From contig CAVEVQ010000037.1 of the NCBI GenBank assembly GCA_963619325.1, positions 1 through 18,740 of the forward strand: DNA of 18,740 nt, written 5' to 3'. Below the pieces are notes generated by a model, which was not told the DNA's origin, searched no databases, and worked only from the letters and a program-made list of their open reading frames with translations. The stretch comes from UBA1181 sp963619325. Lineage in GTDB: Bacteria > Bacteroidota > Bacteroidia > Bacteroidales > Paludibacteraceae. The position numbers and the translations under genes were made by a program. Each line of letters starts with the position of its first letter. The stretch's first letter is position 1. Positions 8,991 through 16,609 of this stretch are shown here, piece after piece.

Positions 8991-8998
8991 CAAATTTA
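8991..8998 (-). promoter_or_regulatory. candidate iorB -7 element
   Basis: TAAATTTG (8998-8991, minus) fits TAnnTTTG exactly. No good -33 box lies at the usual 19-21 bases; the nearest TTTG (9027-9024) is 25 bases away. Transcription would start near 8985, inside the upstream arm of the nfn terminator, so a transcript from here would not carry the intact hairpin. Confidence 0.4.
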
Positions 8999-9056
8999 AT
9001 ACATTTTTTTCAATTCACTCAGACAAATCCACTTCGCAGAGACAGCCGACCCATAT

Positions 9057-10505
9057 TTACTTGGACAGATACTCGTCCATAGATTTTGCGGCGGCACGAC
9101 CATCCCCCATAGCTAAAATCACTGTCGCACCACCTCTGACGATGTCACCGCCTGCAAAGATTGTCGGAATAGACGATTGCATCGACTCGTTTACTTCAAT
9201 TGTCCCTTTTTTGCTGACACTCAATCCTGAAACCGAGTTTGGAACCAATGGATTGGGAGAAACACCAATACTTACGATGACCTGATCTACAGGAATCTCC
9301 TCTATGGCGCCCTCAACAGGAACAGGAGAACGACGACCCGAAACATCCGGCTCACCCAACTCCATTTTCTGCAAGCGCATCAAATTGACTCTGCCCTTCT
9401 CATCGCCCAAATATTCAATCGGATTATGCAAAGTCAGAAACTCGACACCCTCCTCCTTCGCATGTTTCACTTCTTCCAAACGAGCAGGCATCTCCTCTTC
9501 AGAACGTCGGTAAACAATCATTGCACGCTCAGCTCCCATACGCAGAGCAGTTCGCACAGAGTCCATTGCGGTGTTTCCTCCGCCGATAACAGCCACATTT
9601 TTACCCTTATAGATAGGGGTATCACTCTCAGGATTTGATGCATCCATCAAATTAACACGGGTCAAGTATTCATTAGAAGAGAGAACACCTATCAGATTTT
9701 CACCCTTTATATGCATAAAGCGAGGAAGACCTGCTCCACTTGCCACAAAAACGCCTTGAAAACCCTCCTCTTTTAAATCCTCGACAGACAAAGTCTTGCC
9801 GACGATGCAGTCCTTTACGAACTTCACCCCCATCTTTGAGAGATTGTCGATCTCAACATCAACTATTTTATTGGGCAAGCGAAACTCAGGGATACCATAT
9901 TTCAGCACTCCTCCAATCTCGTGCAACGCCTCAAAGACAGTCACCTCATAGCCCCTCTTGGCCATATCGCCTGCGAATGACAGACCAGCAGGACCAGAAC
10001 CGACCACTGCAACTTTCTTCCCATTCTTCTGTGGAATTTCCGGGATAGATATATTACCGCTTTCACGCTCATAATCAGCCGCGAAGCGTTCCAGATAACC
10101 GATGGCAACAGGTTCTTTTTTCATTTTTATCTTGTAGAAACACTGAGACTCACACTGTTTTTCCTGTGGACAAACACGACCACACACAGCAGGAAGCGCG
10201 CTCGTCTCTTTCAAAACCTTTGCTGCCTCAAGGAAATCACCTCTTTCTATGTTCTTGATGAAACCGGGAATATTGATAGAGACGGGGCAACCTGTCATAC
10301 AAGTAGGATTTGGACAATCCAAACAACGCTTCGACTCTTCAAGAGCCTGCTCTACGGTCAACCCTTGGTTCACCTCCTCTCGCACTCTCGCACGGTATTG
10401 AGGATCCAACTCGTTCATTTTGACACGAGCGATATTCAAACGGTCTTTATTTTTTGTCGCCTTGCGCAACTCTTCACGCCAAGCCACATTTCTATCTTCT
10501 GCCAT
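9057..10505 (-). CDS. nfnB: NfnB-like NADP-dependent flavin oxidoreductase (GltD family)
   Basis: This 482-residue flavoprotein belongs to the glutamate synthase small-subunit/NfnB/SudA group. The N-terminus binds two [4Fe-4S] clusters through Cys 61, 64, 69, 73, 108, 112, 118 and 122. An FAD-binding Rossmann motif, VVGSGPAG, is at 167-174, and an NADPH-binding motif, VIGGGNTAMD, at 306-315, followed by VYRR at 331-334. The end, IFAGGDIVRG..TVILAMGDG, is the usual FAD-contact region. It is often annotated 'NADPH-dependent glutamate synthase', but no large GltB subunit is here. Pairing 32 bases after nfnA supports the NfnAB role: reduced ferredoxin plus NADH reduce two NADP+ by electron bifurcation. 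Either name remains possible without genetics. Confidence 0.88.
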   Translation of the reverse strand: MAEDRNVAWREELRKATKNKDRLNIARVKMNELDPQYRARVREEVNQGLTVEQALEESKRCLDCPNPTCMTGCPVSINIPGFIKNIERGDFLEAAKVLKETSALPAVCGRVCPQEKQCESQCFYKIKMKKEPVAIGYLERFAADYERESGNISIPEIPQKNGKKVAVVGSGPAGLSFAGDMAKRGYEVTVFEALHEIGGVLKYGIPEFRLPNKIVDVEIDNLSKMGVKFVKDCIVGKTLSVEDLKEEGFQGVFVASGAGLPRFMHIKGENLIGVLSSNEYLTRVNLMDASNPESDTPIYKGKNVAVIGGGNTAMDSVRTALRMGAERAMIVYRRSEEEMPARLEEVKHAKEEGVEFLTLHNPIEYLGDEKGRVNLMRLQKMELGEPDVSGRRSPVPVEGAIEEIPVDQVIVSIGVSPNPLVPNSVSGLSVSKKGTIEVNESMQSSIPTIFAGGDIVRGGATVILAMGDGRAAAKSMDEYLSK

Positions 10506-10537
10506 TAACTATATTTTTAGAAATTAAGAATGTAGAA

Positions 10538-11362
10538 TTACGCCTGTTGAATCTTTTTCAAGAAATCGGCTCTCTCCTCATCACGGTAAGCGCCCATACG
10601 AAGCAGCATCTCATCAAAGTCCACCTTATGCGCATCGAACTCGGGGCCTTCCACACAAACGAACTTAGTCTGACCATCGACCGTCAAGCGGCATGCTCCA
10701 CACATTCCAGTACCATCGACCATAATCGTATTGAAAGACGCCACTGTAGGCAACTCATATTTCTTAGTAAGCAAAGAAACGAATTTCATCATGATAGCGG
10801 GACCGATTGTGACACAAAGGTCCACCTTTTCCCTTTTGATTACGTTCTCAACCCCCGTCGTCACCAAGCCCTTCTCGCCGTAAGAACCATCGTCCGTCAT
10901 AACAATCACCTCGTCAGACCATTCACGCATCTGATCTTCCAAAATAATCAGTTCTTTCGTACGAGCCGCCAGAACGGTTACAACACGGTTTCCTGCCTTT
11001 TTCAGTGCTTCGACAATTGGCAAGAGAGGAGCGACTCCGACACCGCCACCTGCGCAAACCACAGTTCCGAATTTTTCAATGTGAGTAGCCTGTCCTAACG
11101 GGCCAACCACGTCTAAAATTTCATCGCCAACGTTCAAATCGCAAAGTCTTGTTGTGGAAACACCAATCTTTTGAACCACCAACGTGATCGTGCCTTTTTC
11201 AATATCCGCACCGGCAATTGTCAATGGAATACGCTCTCCCTTTTCCCACACACGAACTATGACAAAATGTCCCGCCTTTCGTGATTTCGCAATAAGAGGA
11301 GCTTCAACCTCTAACTTCACCACGTTCGCAGAGAAGTGTTCCTTGCTTACAATTTTATTCAT
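10538..11362 (-). CDS. nfnA: NfnA-like FAD/NAD-binding ferredoxin-NADP reductase subunit
   Basis: This 274-residue protein is of the sulfide/dihydroorotate-dehydrogenase-like FAD/NAD family (NfnA/SudB, PyrK-related). An FAD-binding beta-barrel covers about 1-95 with RIPLTIAGAD at 44-53. An NAD-binding domain begins with CAGGGVGVAPLLP (103-115). The C-terminus carries DGTGMCGACR (216-225), with Cys221, Cys224 and Cys236 positioned for a [2Fe-2S] cluster and Asp216 nearby. In NfnAB this subunit oxidises NADH and bifurcates electrons with the NfnB partner. It is the first gene of a two-gene operon; start ATG at 11362, with no Shine-Dalgarno. Homologues are also found as hydrogenase- or sulfide-dehydrogenase partners, but neither context is present. 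Confidence 0.9.
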   Translation of the reverse strand: MNKIVSKEHFSANVVKLEVEAPLIAKSRKAGHFVIVRVWEKGERIPLTIAGADIEKGTITLVVQKIGVSTTRLCDLNVGDEILDVVGPLGQATHIEKFGTVVCAGGGVGVAPLLPIVEALKKAGNRVVTVLAARTKELIILEDQMREWSDEVIVMTDDGSYGEKGLVTTGVENVIKREKVDLCVTIGPAIMMKFVSLLTKKYELPTVASFNTIMVDGTGMCGACRLTVDGQTKFVCVEGPEFDAHKVDFDEMLLRMGAYRDEERADFLKKIQQA

Positions 11363-11403
11363 ATAGTTTAGCTATGTATTTAGGACAAAATGATTATTTC
11401 TCG

Positions 11404-11438
11404 CAAATTTACTAATAAACAACACATTATAAGCCAAA
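11404..11438 (-). promoter_or_regulatory. candidate nfnA promoter
   Basis: TAAATTTG (11411-11404, minus) matches -7 TAnnTTTG, and TTTG (11438-11435) lies 23 bases upstream, slightly beyond the usual 19-21. The start near 11398 leaves a leader of about 35 bases. The same -7 octamer, preceded by the same context, stands upstream of iorB. Confidence 0.45.
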
Positions 11439-11460
11439 AAAGAGAAGAGTTTTTTTTCAC

Positions 11461-11498
11461 AAAAAAAACAGCTCGTAGCAAATCAAACCACGAGCTGT
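11461..11498 (-). terminator. terminator of the glucosaminidase-LysM gene
   Basis: ACAGCTCGT (11468-11476) and ACGAGCTGT (11490-11498) form a perfect 9-pair stem with a 13-base loop, followed on the minus strand by a T tract (11468-11461). It begins about 30 bases after the stop at 11531. The T tract is itself followed by GTG and eight A, an extra AT-rich inverted repeat. Confidence 0.92.
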
Positions 11499-11530
11499 CA
11501 AGATATTTAGTCAAGCAAGATACAATCTTC

Positions 11531-12343
11531 TTATTTCTTATGTCTTGTGATATAAACGATATCACCATCGTTCAACGTTCTATCCTCGTTTCGCTTCAAT
11601 CCGTTGTACTTTTTGATCTGCCATACACGAACGTCAAACTCTTTAGCAAGGCTCACAAATGTATCGCCCTTCTTCGCTTTCACATATTTCGTCTTGCCAT
11701 TTTTAGCAACCTCATGAACTCGATAAGGGAGGATGCTTCCCATCGTACTACCTTTCTTACGAACAGGTTCAATCGTATCGTCTTGAGTTGGATTTGAGGC
11801 AATCACATCCGTCGCCCCCATCTCTAAAGTTCCCTTGTCGTAGTTGTAAAGTTCGTAAGTCTCAATGATATCGCAGAGTCGGCTTGCATATTTAGGATCA
11901 GTAGCATAGCCACATTCTTTCAAACCCTTCGCCCATCCCTCATAGTCACGAATGTCCAAATCAAATAATTTCTTGTATCTGTCTTTCTTCAAAAAAGCAG
12001 AATGATCTTCAAACGAGAGTTCTGGCGTCTTATACTTTCTGAAGCACTCCTGTTTCTTATCATCGTCATGATAGACTTTGTCGCCGTTCCAGTTACCGCC
12101 ACATTTAATTCCAAAGTGATTGTTTGACTTCTTCGCCAAATCGCTCTGCCCTGAGCCAGACTCCAAAATGCCCTGAGCCAAAGAGATACTGGCAGGAATG
12201 CCATGCTCCTGCATTTTTTTAACGGCGATTGGTGCATATTTTTCAATATAATCCTCTGTAACCTTATTCTTTGTCAACTTTGCCTCGGCGGAGAAAGAGA
12301 CAATAACGAGCAAGACGATTGCAGATATTATTTTCATTTTCAT
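11531..12343 (-). CDS. exported glucosaminidase with C-terminal LysM domain
   Basis: A peptidoglycan hydrolase of the mannosyl-glycoprotein endo-beta-N-acetylglucosaminidase (GH73/FlgJ-like) family, 270 residues. A signal peptide covers about 1-21 (ends SFSAEA). The catalytic domain spans about 30-170, with SLAQGILESGSGQSDLA at 54-70, where Glu61 is the likely acid, then NNHFGIKC at 74-81 and GYATDPKYASRL at 145-156. After a linker, a LysM domain (about 218-266, with KKGDTFVSLAKEF and LNDGDIVYI) would hold the enzyme on peptidoglycan. This catalytic-plus-LysM layout is common in Bacteroidota. It has its own promoter and terminator, so it is monocistronic. Start: ATG 12343, or the third codon, also ATG (12337). 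Confidence 0.93.
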   Translation of the reverse strand: MKMKIISAIVLLVIVSFSAEAKLTKNKVTEDYIEKYAPIAVKKMQEHGIPASISLAQGILESGSGQSDLAKKSNNHFGIKCGGNWNGDKVYHDDDKKQECFRKYKTPELSFEDHSAFLKKDRYKKLFDLDIRDYEGWAKGLKECGYATDPKYASRLCDIIETYELYNYDKGTLEMGATDVIASNPTQDDTIEPVRKKGSTMGSILPYRVHEVAKNGKTKYVKAKKGDTFVSLAKEFDVRVWQIKKYNGLKRNEDRTLNDGDIVYITRHKK

Positions 12344-12394
12344 ATTTTATCTAATATTTTTACAAGAAACAAACCTTGATACAAACAAGGATTA

Positions 12395-12428
12395 CAAAGA
12401 TACAATAAAGAAACGAGAAAAGGTCAAT
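12395..12428 (-). promoter_or_regulatory. promoter of the glucosaminidase-LysM gene
   Basis: TATCTTTG (12402-12395, minus), identical to the rrn -7 element, is preceded after 22 bases by ATTG (12428-12425). A start near 12389 gives a leader of about 45 bases. Confidence 0.55.
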
Positions 12429-12503
12429 CTAAGAGATAGGCAAAATATTTGTAGGACAAATCGTCTTTTGTTATTATACAAATATACAATAAAAGCAACG
12501 ATT

Positions 12504-13808
12504 TTATCTTGATTGGCACGCTACGAGCATCCTCTCATACATCTCTTTCCATCCCTTCCAACCGAAATTTTCTGTGAAATGTTCATTATGGAAAAGCGTG
12601 ATGAACGTTCCGTCGACCTCTTTCACGACATTCCGCAGACGAAGAATATATTGCAAACTCTCTTCTGCGTTCAACTTAAGGTTCTGCTTTAAAGTTTTAT
12701 CCATCACTGCCGTTGGATATATCTTCAAATTGGACACCTCATTTTTTTTCAGATTAAAGAAATAAAACGGGTGGCAAGTGCTGGCTCTAAACCCTGGGTC
12801 ATTGGAATAGCACATAGACCAGTCGCTCGAGAAACCTTCCTTTTCCACATACTCATACGTCTCCGACACAGTCATTCTAAGGTAGTGGAAACGAATGGGG
12901 CGAGCAGGACTCTCATTCCAAGTCATCATCGTTTTTTCTATTTTAAACAGGAAATGACATTTTGCCGAATTGTAAGAAGGATGCATTCCGACCACCTCCT
13001 TACCACTAATTTCATTTCGTACCGCGGCATATCGCCTACTTGGATAAATCGCACGTTTATCGTGTTTACCAAACCATCCACAATGGAAAAAAAACAGAGG
13101 GCGCAAACCTAATTTTTCGTGTATTTCATCCACTTCCCCTAAGTTAAAGAAAGGATCTTCTCTTAATCTCAATACGGTTAGCAACCGTTTTTTCACATTC
13201 TCAAAACTTCCTTTCATCAGATCTCTGACGCAACACGCCATCGTTTGCACGACACCTCTGTTTCTGTAAGCATACACCGAATCTACATCAATCGTTGGTA
13301 TGAAAGTATAAGAACCAGGATGGAAAACCAACGTGTCATTCCATTTCTCCAATTTTTCCTTTAGTTTGTACACCCAAAAATCTATGAGAGGAATTTCCAA
13401 AAAATGATTTTTATACGCCACACTCGCTTCTGCTGGGAAACGTCCATGTTGGTCTTTTTCCTTTATATGATACTCCTCATAGCGAGACAAAAGATAAAAT
13501 GACGCCGCAAAGAGATCAAATGGCAAACTATTTTTCGCAACATTATCCGCTTCCATAGGGAAGAGCGTCGTCAATCCATTCCATTTTCCCACACTTACCT
13601 TGAAAGACAAAATCTCCGTCTGAAACAGCAAGTCATTGACAAGAGGAATCCAAAATTTGTCTTCAATCGGTTTTGTATCGGCATAAACAATCTGCGCATC
13701 ATATTGAGAATCAACAAATTGAAAATCACATCCTAATAGATTTTTAAAAATAAAATCACAGATATAAGCAAGTCTATTGGTGATATGTGGAGTGTATATA
13801 TTAAGCAT
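12504..13808 (-). CDS. polysaccharide-deacetylase-like protein (DUF7033-type N-terminus)
   Basis: A 434-residue protein resembling the Bacteroidota polysaccharide deacetylase family, which carries an N-terminal DUF7033-like domain. No signal peptide or membrane segment is seen, so it is probably cytoplasmic. In the N-terminal half FDLFAASFYLLSRYEEY (about 97-113) is typical of the family. The NodB-like part begins near 168 with FIPTIDVDSVYAYRNRG, whose Asp pair would bind metal. VGMHPSYNS (about 273-281) supplies one His in place of the classical HxxxH, and RFHYLR (about 306-311) and LFHNEHF (about 405-411) follow. Substrate is unknown; a surface-glycan or lipid-sugar step is a guess. The open frame starts at a TTG (13811); the adjacent ATG at 13808 is used. 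Confidence 0.78.
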   Translation of the reverse strand: MLNIYTPHITNRLAYICDFIFKNLLGCDFQFVDSQYDAQIVYADTKPIEDKFWIPLVNDLLFQTEILSFKVSVGKWNGLTTLFPMEADNVAKNSLPFDLFAASFYLLSRYEEYHIKEKDQHGRFPAEASVAYKNHFLEIPLIDFWVYKLKEKLEKWNDTLVFHPGSYTFIPTIDVDSVYAYRNRGVVQTMACCVRDLMKGSFENVKKRLLTVLRLREDPFFNLGEVDEIHEKLGLRPLFFFHCGWFGKHDKRAIYPSRRYAAVRNEISGKEVVGMHPSYNSAKCHFLFKIEKTMMTWNESPARPIRFHYLRMTVSETYEYVEKEGFSSDWSMCYSNDPGFRASTCHPFYFFNLKKNEVSNLKIYPTAVMDKTLKQNLKLNAEESLQYILRLRNVVKEVDGTFITLFHNEHFTENFGWKGWKEMYERMLVACQSR

Positions 13809-13863
13809 CAAAATTTGATTTTCAACAAATTATTCATTTCCCTAAGATACAAGATTCATGATT

Positions 13864-14577
13864 TTATCGCAACAACCCTTCATCAAAAAAACTAAAATAG
13901 TTCGTGTCGCAAAAGATAAGATGATCAATCAACATCAAATCACACATTCTACAAGTTTCCTGCATTTTACGTGTTGCCATGCGATCCTGTTCACTGGGGG
14001 ATGGAGATCCAGATGGATGATTGTGTATCAATACCAATCCGTTTGCTTTCAGATTGATTGCCTCACGAACAATCATTTTTACATCAATGATACAACCCGA
14101 AGACCCTCCAATACAAAAATTTCTTTTCCCTATAATATGGCATACTGTGTTGGTATAGATTGCCCACACTTCTTCTTGGGAACTGCCAATCAACTGTGGC
14201 TTGATAGCATTATAAATATCTATACTAGACCGAATTGCAACAACCTCTTCCACATTTTCGTAATTGACTCTGCGACTCAGTTCCAGACCTGCCAAGATTG
14301 AAATGGCCTTGGCCTCTCCTATTCCCTGAAAACAACTTGTCAGTTGACAGACATCTGCTTTGGCAAGTTTTTCCAAGCGATTATCATACGCCACCAAAAT
14401 ACGCTGACATAACTGCACCGCACTCTCGCTTCGATTTCCAGACCCAATCAGGATTGCCAACAATTCGGCATTAGAGAGGGATTTTCGCCCTTTCGTCAAT
14501 AGTTTTTCCCTCGGTCGTTCCTCCTCATCTAAATCTTTGATTCCAACACATTTCACTACAGATTCGTCTCTTTTCAT
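13864..14577 (-). CDS. radC: RadC/JAB-domain protein
   Basis: The RadC family joins an N-terminal helix-hairpin-helix-like region to a C-terminal JAB/MPN metalloprotease-like domain. It was named for DNA repair, but its biochemical role is unsettled. The family start DLDEEERPREKLL, then LSNAELLAILIGSG, FQGIGEAKA and the zinc-site motif HNHPSGSPSPSEQD (about 185-198 in the 237-residue form), with an upstream Glu (about 136) completing the JAMM site, are all intact. The frame stays open to an ATG at 14682, which would add 35 non-conserved residues and start directly on the edge of a hairpin. The ATG at 14577 gives the family's normal length. The deacetylase-like gene follows after 55 bases and may be cotranscribed. 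Confidence 0.93.
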   Translation of the reverse strand: MKRDESVVKCVGIKDLDEEERPREKLLTKGRKSLSNAELLAILIGSGNRSESAVQLCQRILVAYDNRLEKLAKADVCQLTSCFQGIGEAKAISILAGLELSRRVNYENVEEVVAIRSSIDIYNAIKPQLIGSSQEEVWAIYTNTVCHIIGKRNFCIGGSSGCIIDVKMIVREAINLKANGLVLIHNHPSGSPSPSEQDRMATRKMQETCRMCDLMLIDHLIFCDTNYFSFFDEGLLR

Positions 14578-14682
14578 ATTCCTGCCAGACTTAGGTTTTC
14601 CTTCTGAAGCCAACACGTCATTTGACACAAATTCATCTTGCATAACAAAACAATTAACAGGTATAATATTCAAACAATCCAT

Positions 14683-14718
14683 TTCAACCTCATAGCAGTA
14701 TATATCTACGAGGTTGAA
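14683..14718. terminator. hairpin between the acyltransferase gene and radC
   Basis: TTCAACCTC (14683-14691) pairs perfectly with GAGGTTGAA (14710-14718), plus an inner TAG/CTA. It sits 23 bases past the acyltransferase stop and is the likely end of that operon. The T-rich tail (CTATTTTTCC) lies on the plus side, however; minus-strand reading gives only ATGGATTGTTTG after it. It may work as an imperfect terminator or as a leader structure before radC. Confidence 0.5.
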
Positions 14719-14741
14719 CTATTTTTCCATTATGAAACTAC

Positions 14742-15905
14742 TTACATCTCATTATGAGCCTTTAAATAATTGATCAAAGGATTAGCATACATCAACCAAA
14801 ACTTTTCTTGAAGGAAAGGGACATCCTTATTTGGCAAGTCTATCTTTTCAATCTGTTTTTCAACATAAGACTCAAAGTTCTTTTTATCATCTGCCGTGTA
14901 TTTTATCCCAAGATAGTCTGCCGTATGACGAAGATTATCAAGAGCTACATAATTCAACGGGAATACATGATAATTTTCATGAACACGATGATCAATAATT
15001 TTTGCAATCTTATTCAAAACAGTCGGCCGATTATCTTCCTCAGAAACCTCTTCCTCAATCAAGTCATTGATTTCCGACGTGATTTCATACGCAATACGAC
15101 CTTTATACCCCAACATTCCAACCTTCATATTCAAGATATCATCATCCTTTGTTTTCACATAATTCGGGTCATCTCTCTTCTGTTGGAACTCTTTCGCCTT
15201 AAGATAGTCGCATGAATCATACTCGTATGAGATAGACACGGGAATGATATTCAGATCCACGAAACCTTTTTTCATACTCCCCTCCGTACTAATAGAAAGC
15301 ATTTTAAGCAAACTCTCCTGAGTTTCATCATTTGAATCTTTCGTACGACCTTCTCTCTGGGCAATCCAAACAGAATTGTGCAACTCGGTGATATTACGTC
15401 GAATATAAGCCGAAAGTTTTACAAACGCATCAAAAAGCTCACGTTTCGTTCCACTTCTTTTCACCAAAAAACATTTGTTCATTTTCAAGCAATCCGTAAT
15501 CCATTGGTTAGCGCAGAGATTGTCTCCAATCGCTATCTCGGTAGTGTCAAAGCCATATTTATCCAAATAGGTATTGAGAATACCCGCATCCATAATGATA
15601 TCACGATGATTTGAGATATACAAGTGTTTTTTTTCTTTCTTAATATTTTCCACCCCATTAAACAAGACCTTGCTCTTGCTACGATCACAGATGGAAAGTA
15701 TCAAAGGAGCGATAATAACATGTTGGAAGGCATATACCGTGTCTATTTTACTCAGACGTTCCATCACATTCTTCACATCTTCATTAGGGAATAGGAATCG
15801 AACGACAGATTGCAGTTCTGGAACTTCTATCACTCTCTCAATTGCATCCTTTATCTCTTCGTCCCGATAGGAACGCATATCGTCAAAATTAAAATTCTTC
15901 TCCAT
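14742..15905 (-). CDS. PlsC-like 1-acyl-glycerol-3-phosphate acyltransferase family protein
   Basis: A 387-residue glycerolipid acyltransferase-like protein. The HxxxxD catalytic motif is present as SNHRDIIMD (98-106), and a block with EGRTKD (185-190) corresponds to the phosphate-binding EGTR-type motif. Flanking regions of about 90 residues before and 200 after make it longer than classical PlsC (about 240) but usual for a Bacteroidota subgroup. It has no strong N-terminal membrane anchor; the 60-72 stretch is moderately hydrophobic. It probably acylates a glycerophospholipid or lipid precursor at the inner membrane; the acceptor is not known. It follows wbqC after 45 bases that contain a possible promoter and a 14-base palindrome. 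Confidence 0.85.
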   Translation of the reverse strand: MEKNFNFDDMRSYRDEEIKDAIERVIEVPELQSVVRFLFPNEDVKNVMERLSKIDTVYAFQHVIIAPLILSICDRSKSKVLFNGVENIKKEKKHLYISNHRDIIMDAGILNTYLDKYGFDTTEIAIGDNLCANQWITDCLKMNKCFLVKRSGTKRELFDAFVKLSAYIRRNITELHNSVWIAQREGRTKDSNDETQESLLKMLSISTEGSMKKGFVDLNIIPVSISYEYDSCDYLKAKEFQQKRDDPNYVKTKDDDILNMKVGMLGYKGRIAYEITSEINDLIEEEVSEEDNRPTVLNKIAKIIDHRVHENYHVFPLNYVALDNLRHTADYLGIKYTADDKKNFESYVEKQIEKIDLPNKDVPFLQEKFWLMYANPLINYLKAHNEM

Positions 15906-15931
15906 GCCTTTTTATAAAAAGAAACACTCCA

Positions 15932-15960
15932 CAAAATTAAAGATTTTTTCTTATTTCAAA
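15932..15960 (-). promoter_or_regulatory. possible internal promoter before the acyltransferase gene
   Basis: TAATTTTG (15939-15932, minus) fits -7 TAnnTTTG and TTTG (15960-15957) lies 17 bases upstream, shorter than usual, overlapping the wbqC stop. Start would be near 15926. Confidence 0.35.
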
Positions 15961-16595
15961 TACAACACTCCTTCAGGACCCATATTGAAAAGCAAATCAA
16001 TGATACTTAATCGAGGTTGAAAGCCGAAAGTATCACTAAATACTTGATAATAAGGCGATATATGCGTGTCATATTCTTTTTTAGGAAGAAAGTCATTTCG
16101 AGCATCTTTACAGTTTACCAATTCTTCTGTCATTTTGTAACTTTCGGTGCTTGTCACCTTCACATAAAGATGTAGCAAAGAAAGCGTTGTCTCCATTAAC
16201 TTCCAATTCAGATCAACCAAGAAATCATATTTTTTTGAAAAAATGGGTTCGTAATCTTCTCGGTAATACTCAAAGAAAGGAGACTTATTATAGGCACTTT
16301 CGATAGCACGCCAGTGAAGTTGTTGCCATTTCTCTTGGTACGATATTCTAACATCCCTCAAAGGACACTTTTCTTTCTGACGAATAATGGGAACGGTCAG
16401 ATCCATCAGTTGATTGGTCGTCATAATTCTGCATCGATTTCTAAATGTCTGCTTCTCGAAAAAATCGCACACCTCAACCAAAACATTTTCGTGATTTGCC
16501 ATTGCCTGGTAATATTCAACTGGAGCGAGATAGGCACTACAAAGCAGAATATCAGAGTCGTATTTTGGCTCGAAAAGACGTTTTTTTGATTCCAT
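15951..16595 (-). CDS. WbqC family protein
   Basis: A 214-residue member of the WbqC-like family, found in O-antigen and surface-glycan clusters and in many Bacteroidota genomes; its activity is not established. Recognisable blocks are LLCSAYLAPVEYYQAMANHE (about 17-36), DFFEKQTFRNRCRIMTTNQL near 44-63 and LTVPI near 66-70. Further on are KWQQLHWRAIESAYNKSPFFEYY near 89-111, a typical run for the family, and a C-terminal LLFNMGPEG near 202-210. Length is normal. Start is the ATG 14 bases after the lipoprotein stop, so the two genes are one transcript. No signal peptide, so cytoplasmic. Confidence 0.9.
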   Translation of the reverse strand: MESKKRLFEPKYDSDILLCSAYLAPVEYYQAMANHENVLVEVCDFFEKQTFRNRCRIMTTNQLMDLTVPIIRQKEKCPLRDVRISYQEKWQQLHWRAIESAYNKSPFFEYYREDYEPIFSKKYDFLVDLNWKLMETTLSLLHLYVKVTSTESYKMTEELVNCKDARNDFLPKKEYDTHISPYYQVFSDTFGFQPRLSIIDLLFNMGPEGVLYLK

Positions 16596-16609
16596 ATAAA
16601 TACGAAGCC

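Noticed and set aside
12374..12390. Small hairpin CCTTG/CAAGG as a terminator for the deacetylase-like gene
   Set aside because: Only five pairs with a weak tail, more than 100 bases past the stop, and overlapping the promoter and leader of the next gene.
14578..14682. Longer RadC starting at the ATG at 14682
   Set aside because: The added 35 residues are not conserved in RadC and the ATG abuts a hairpin arm.
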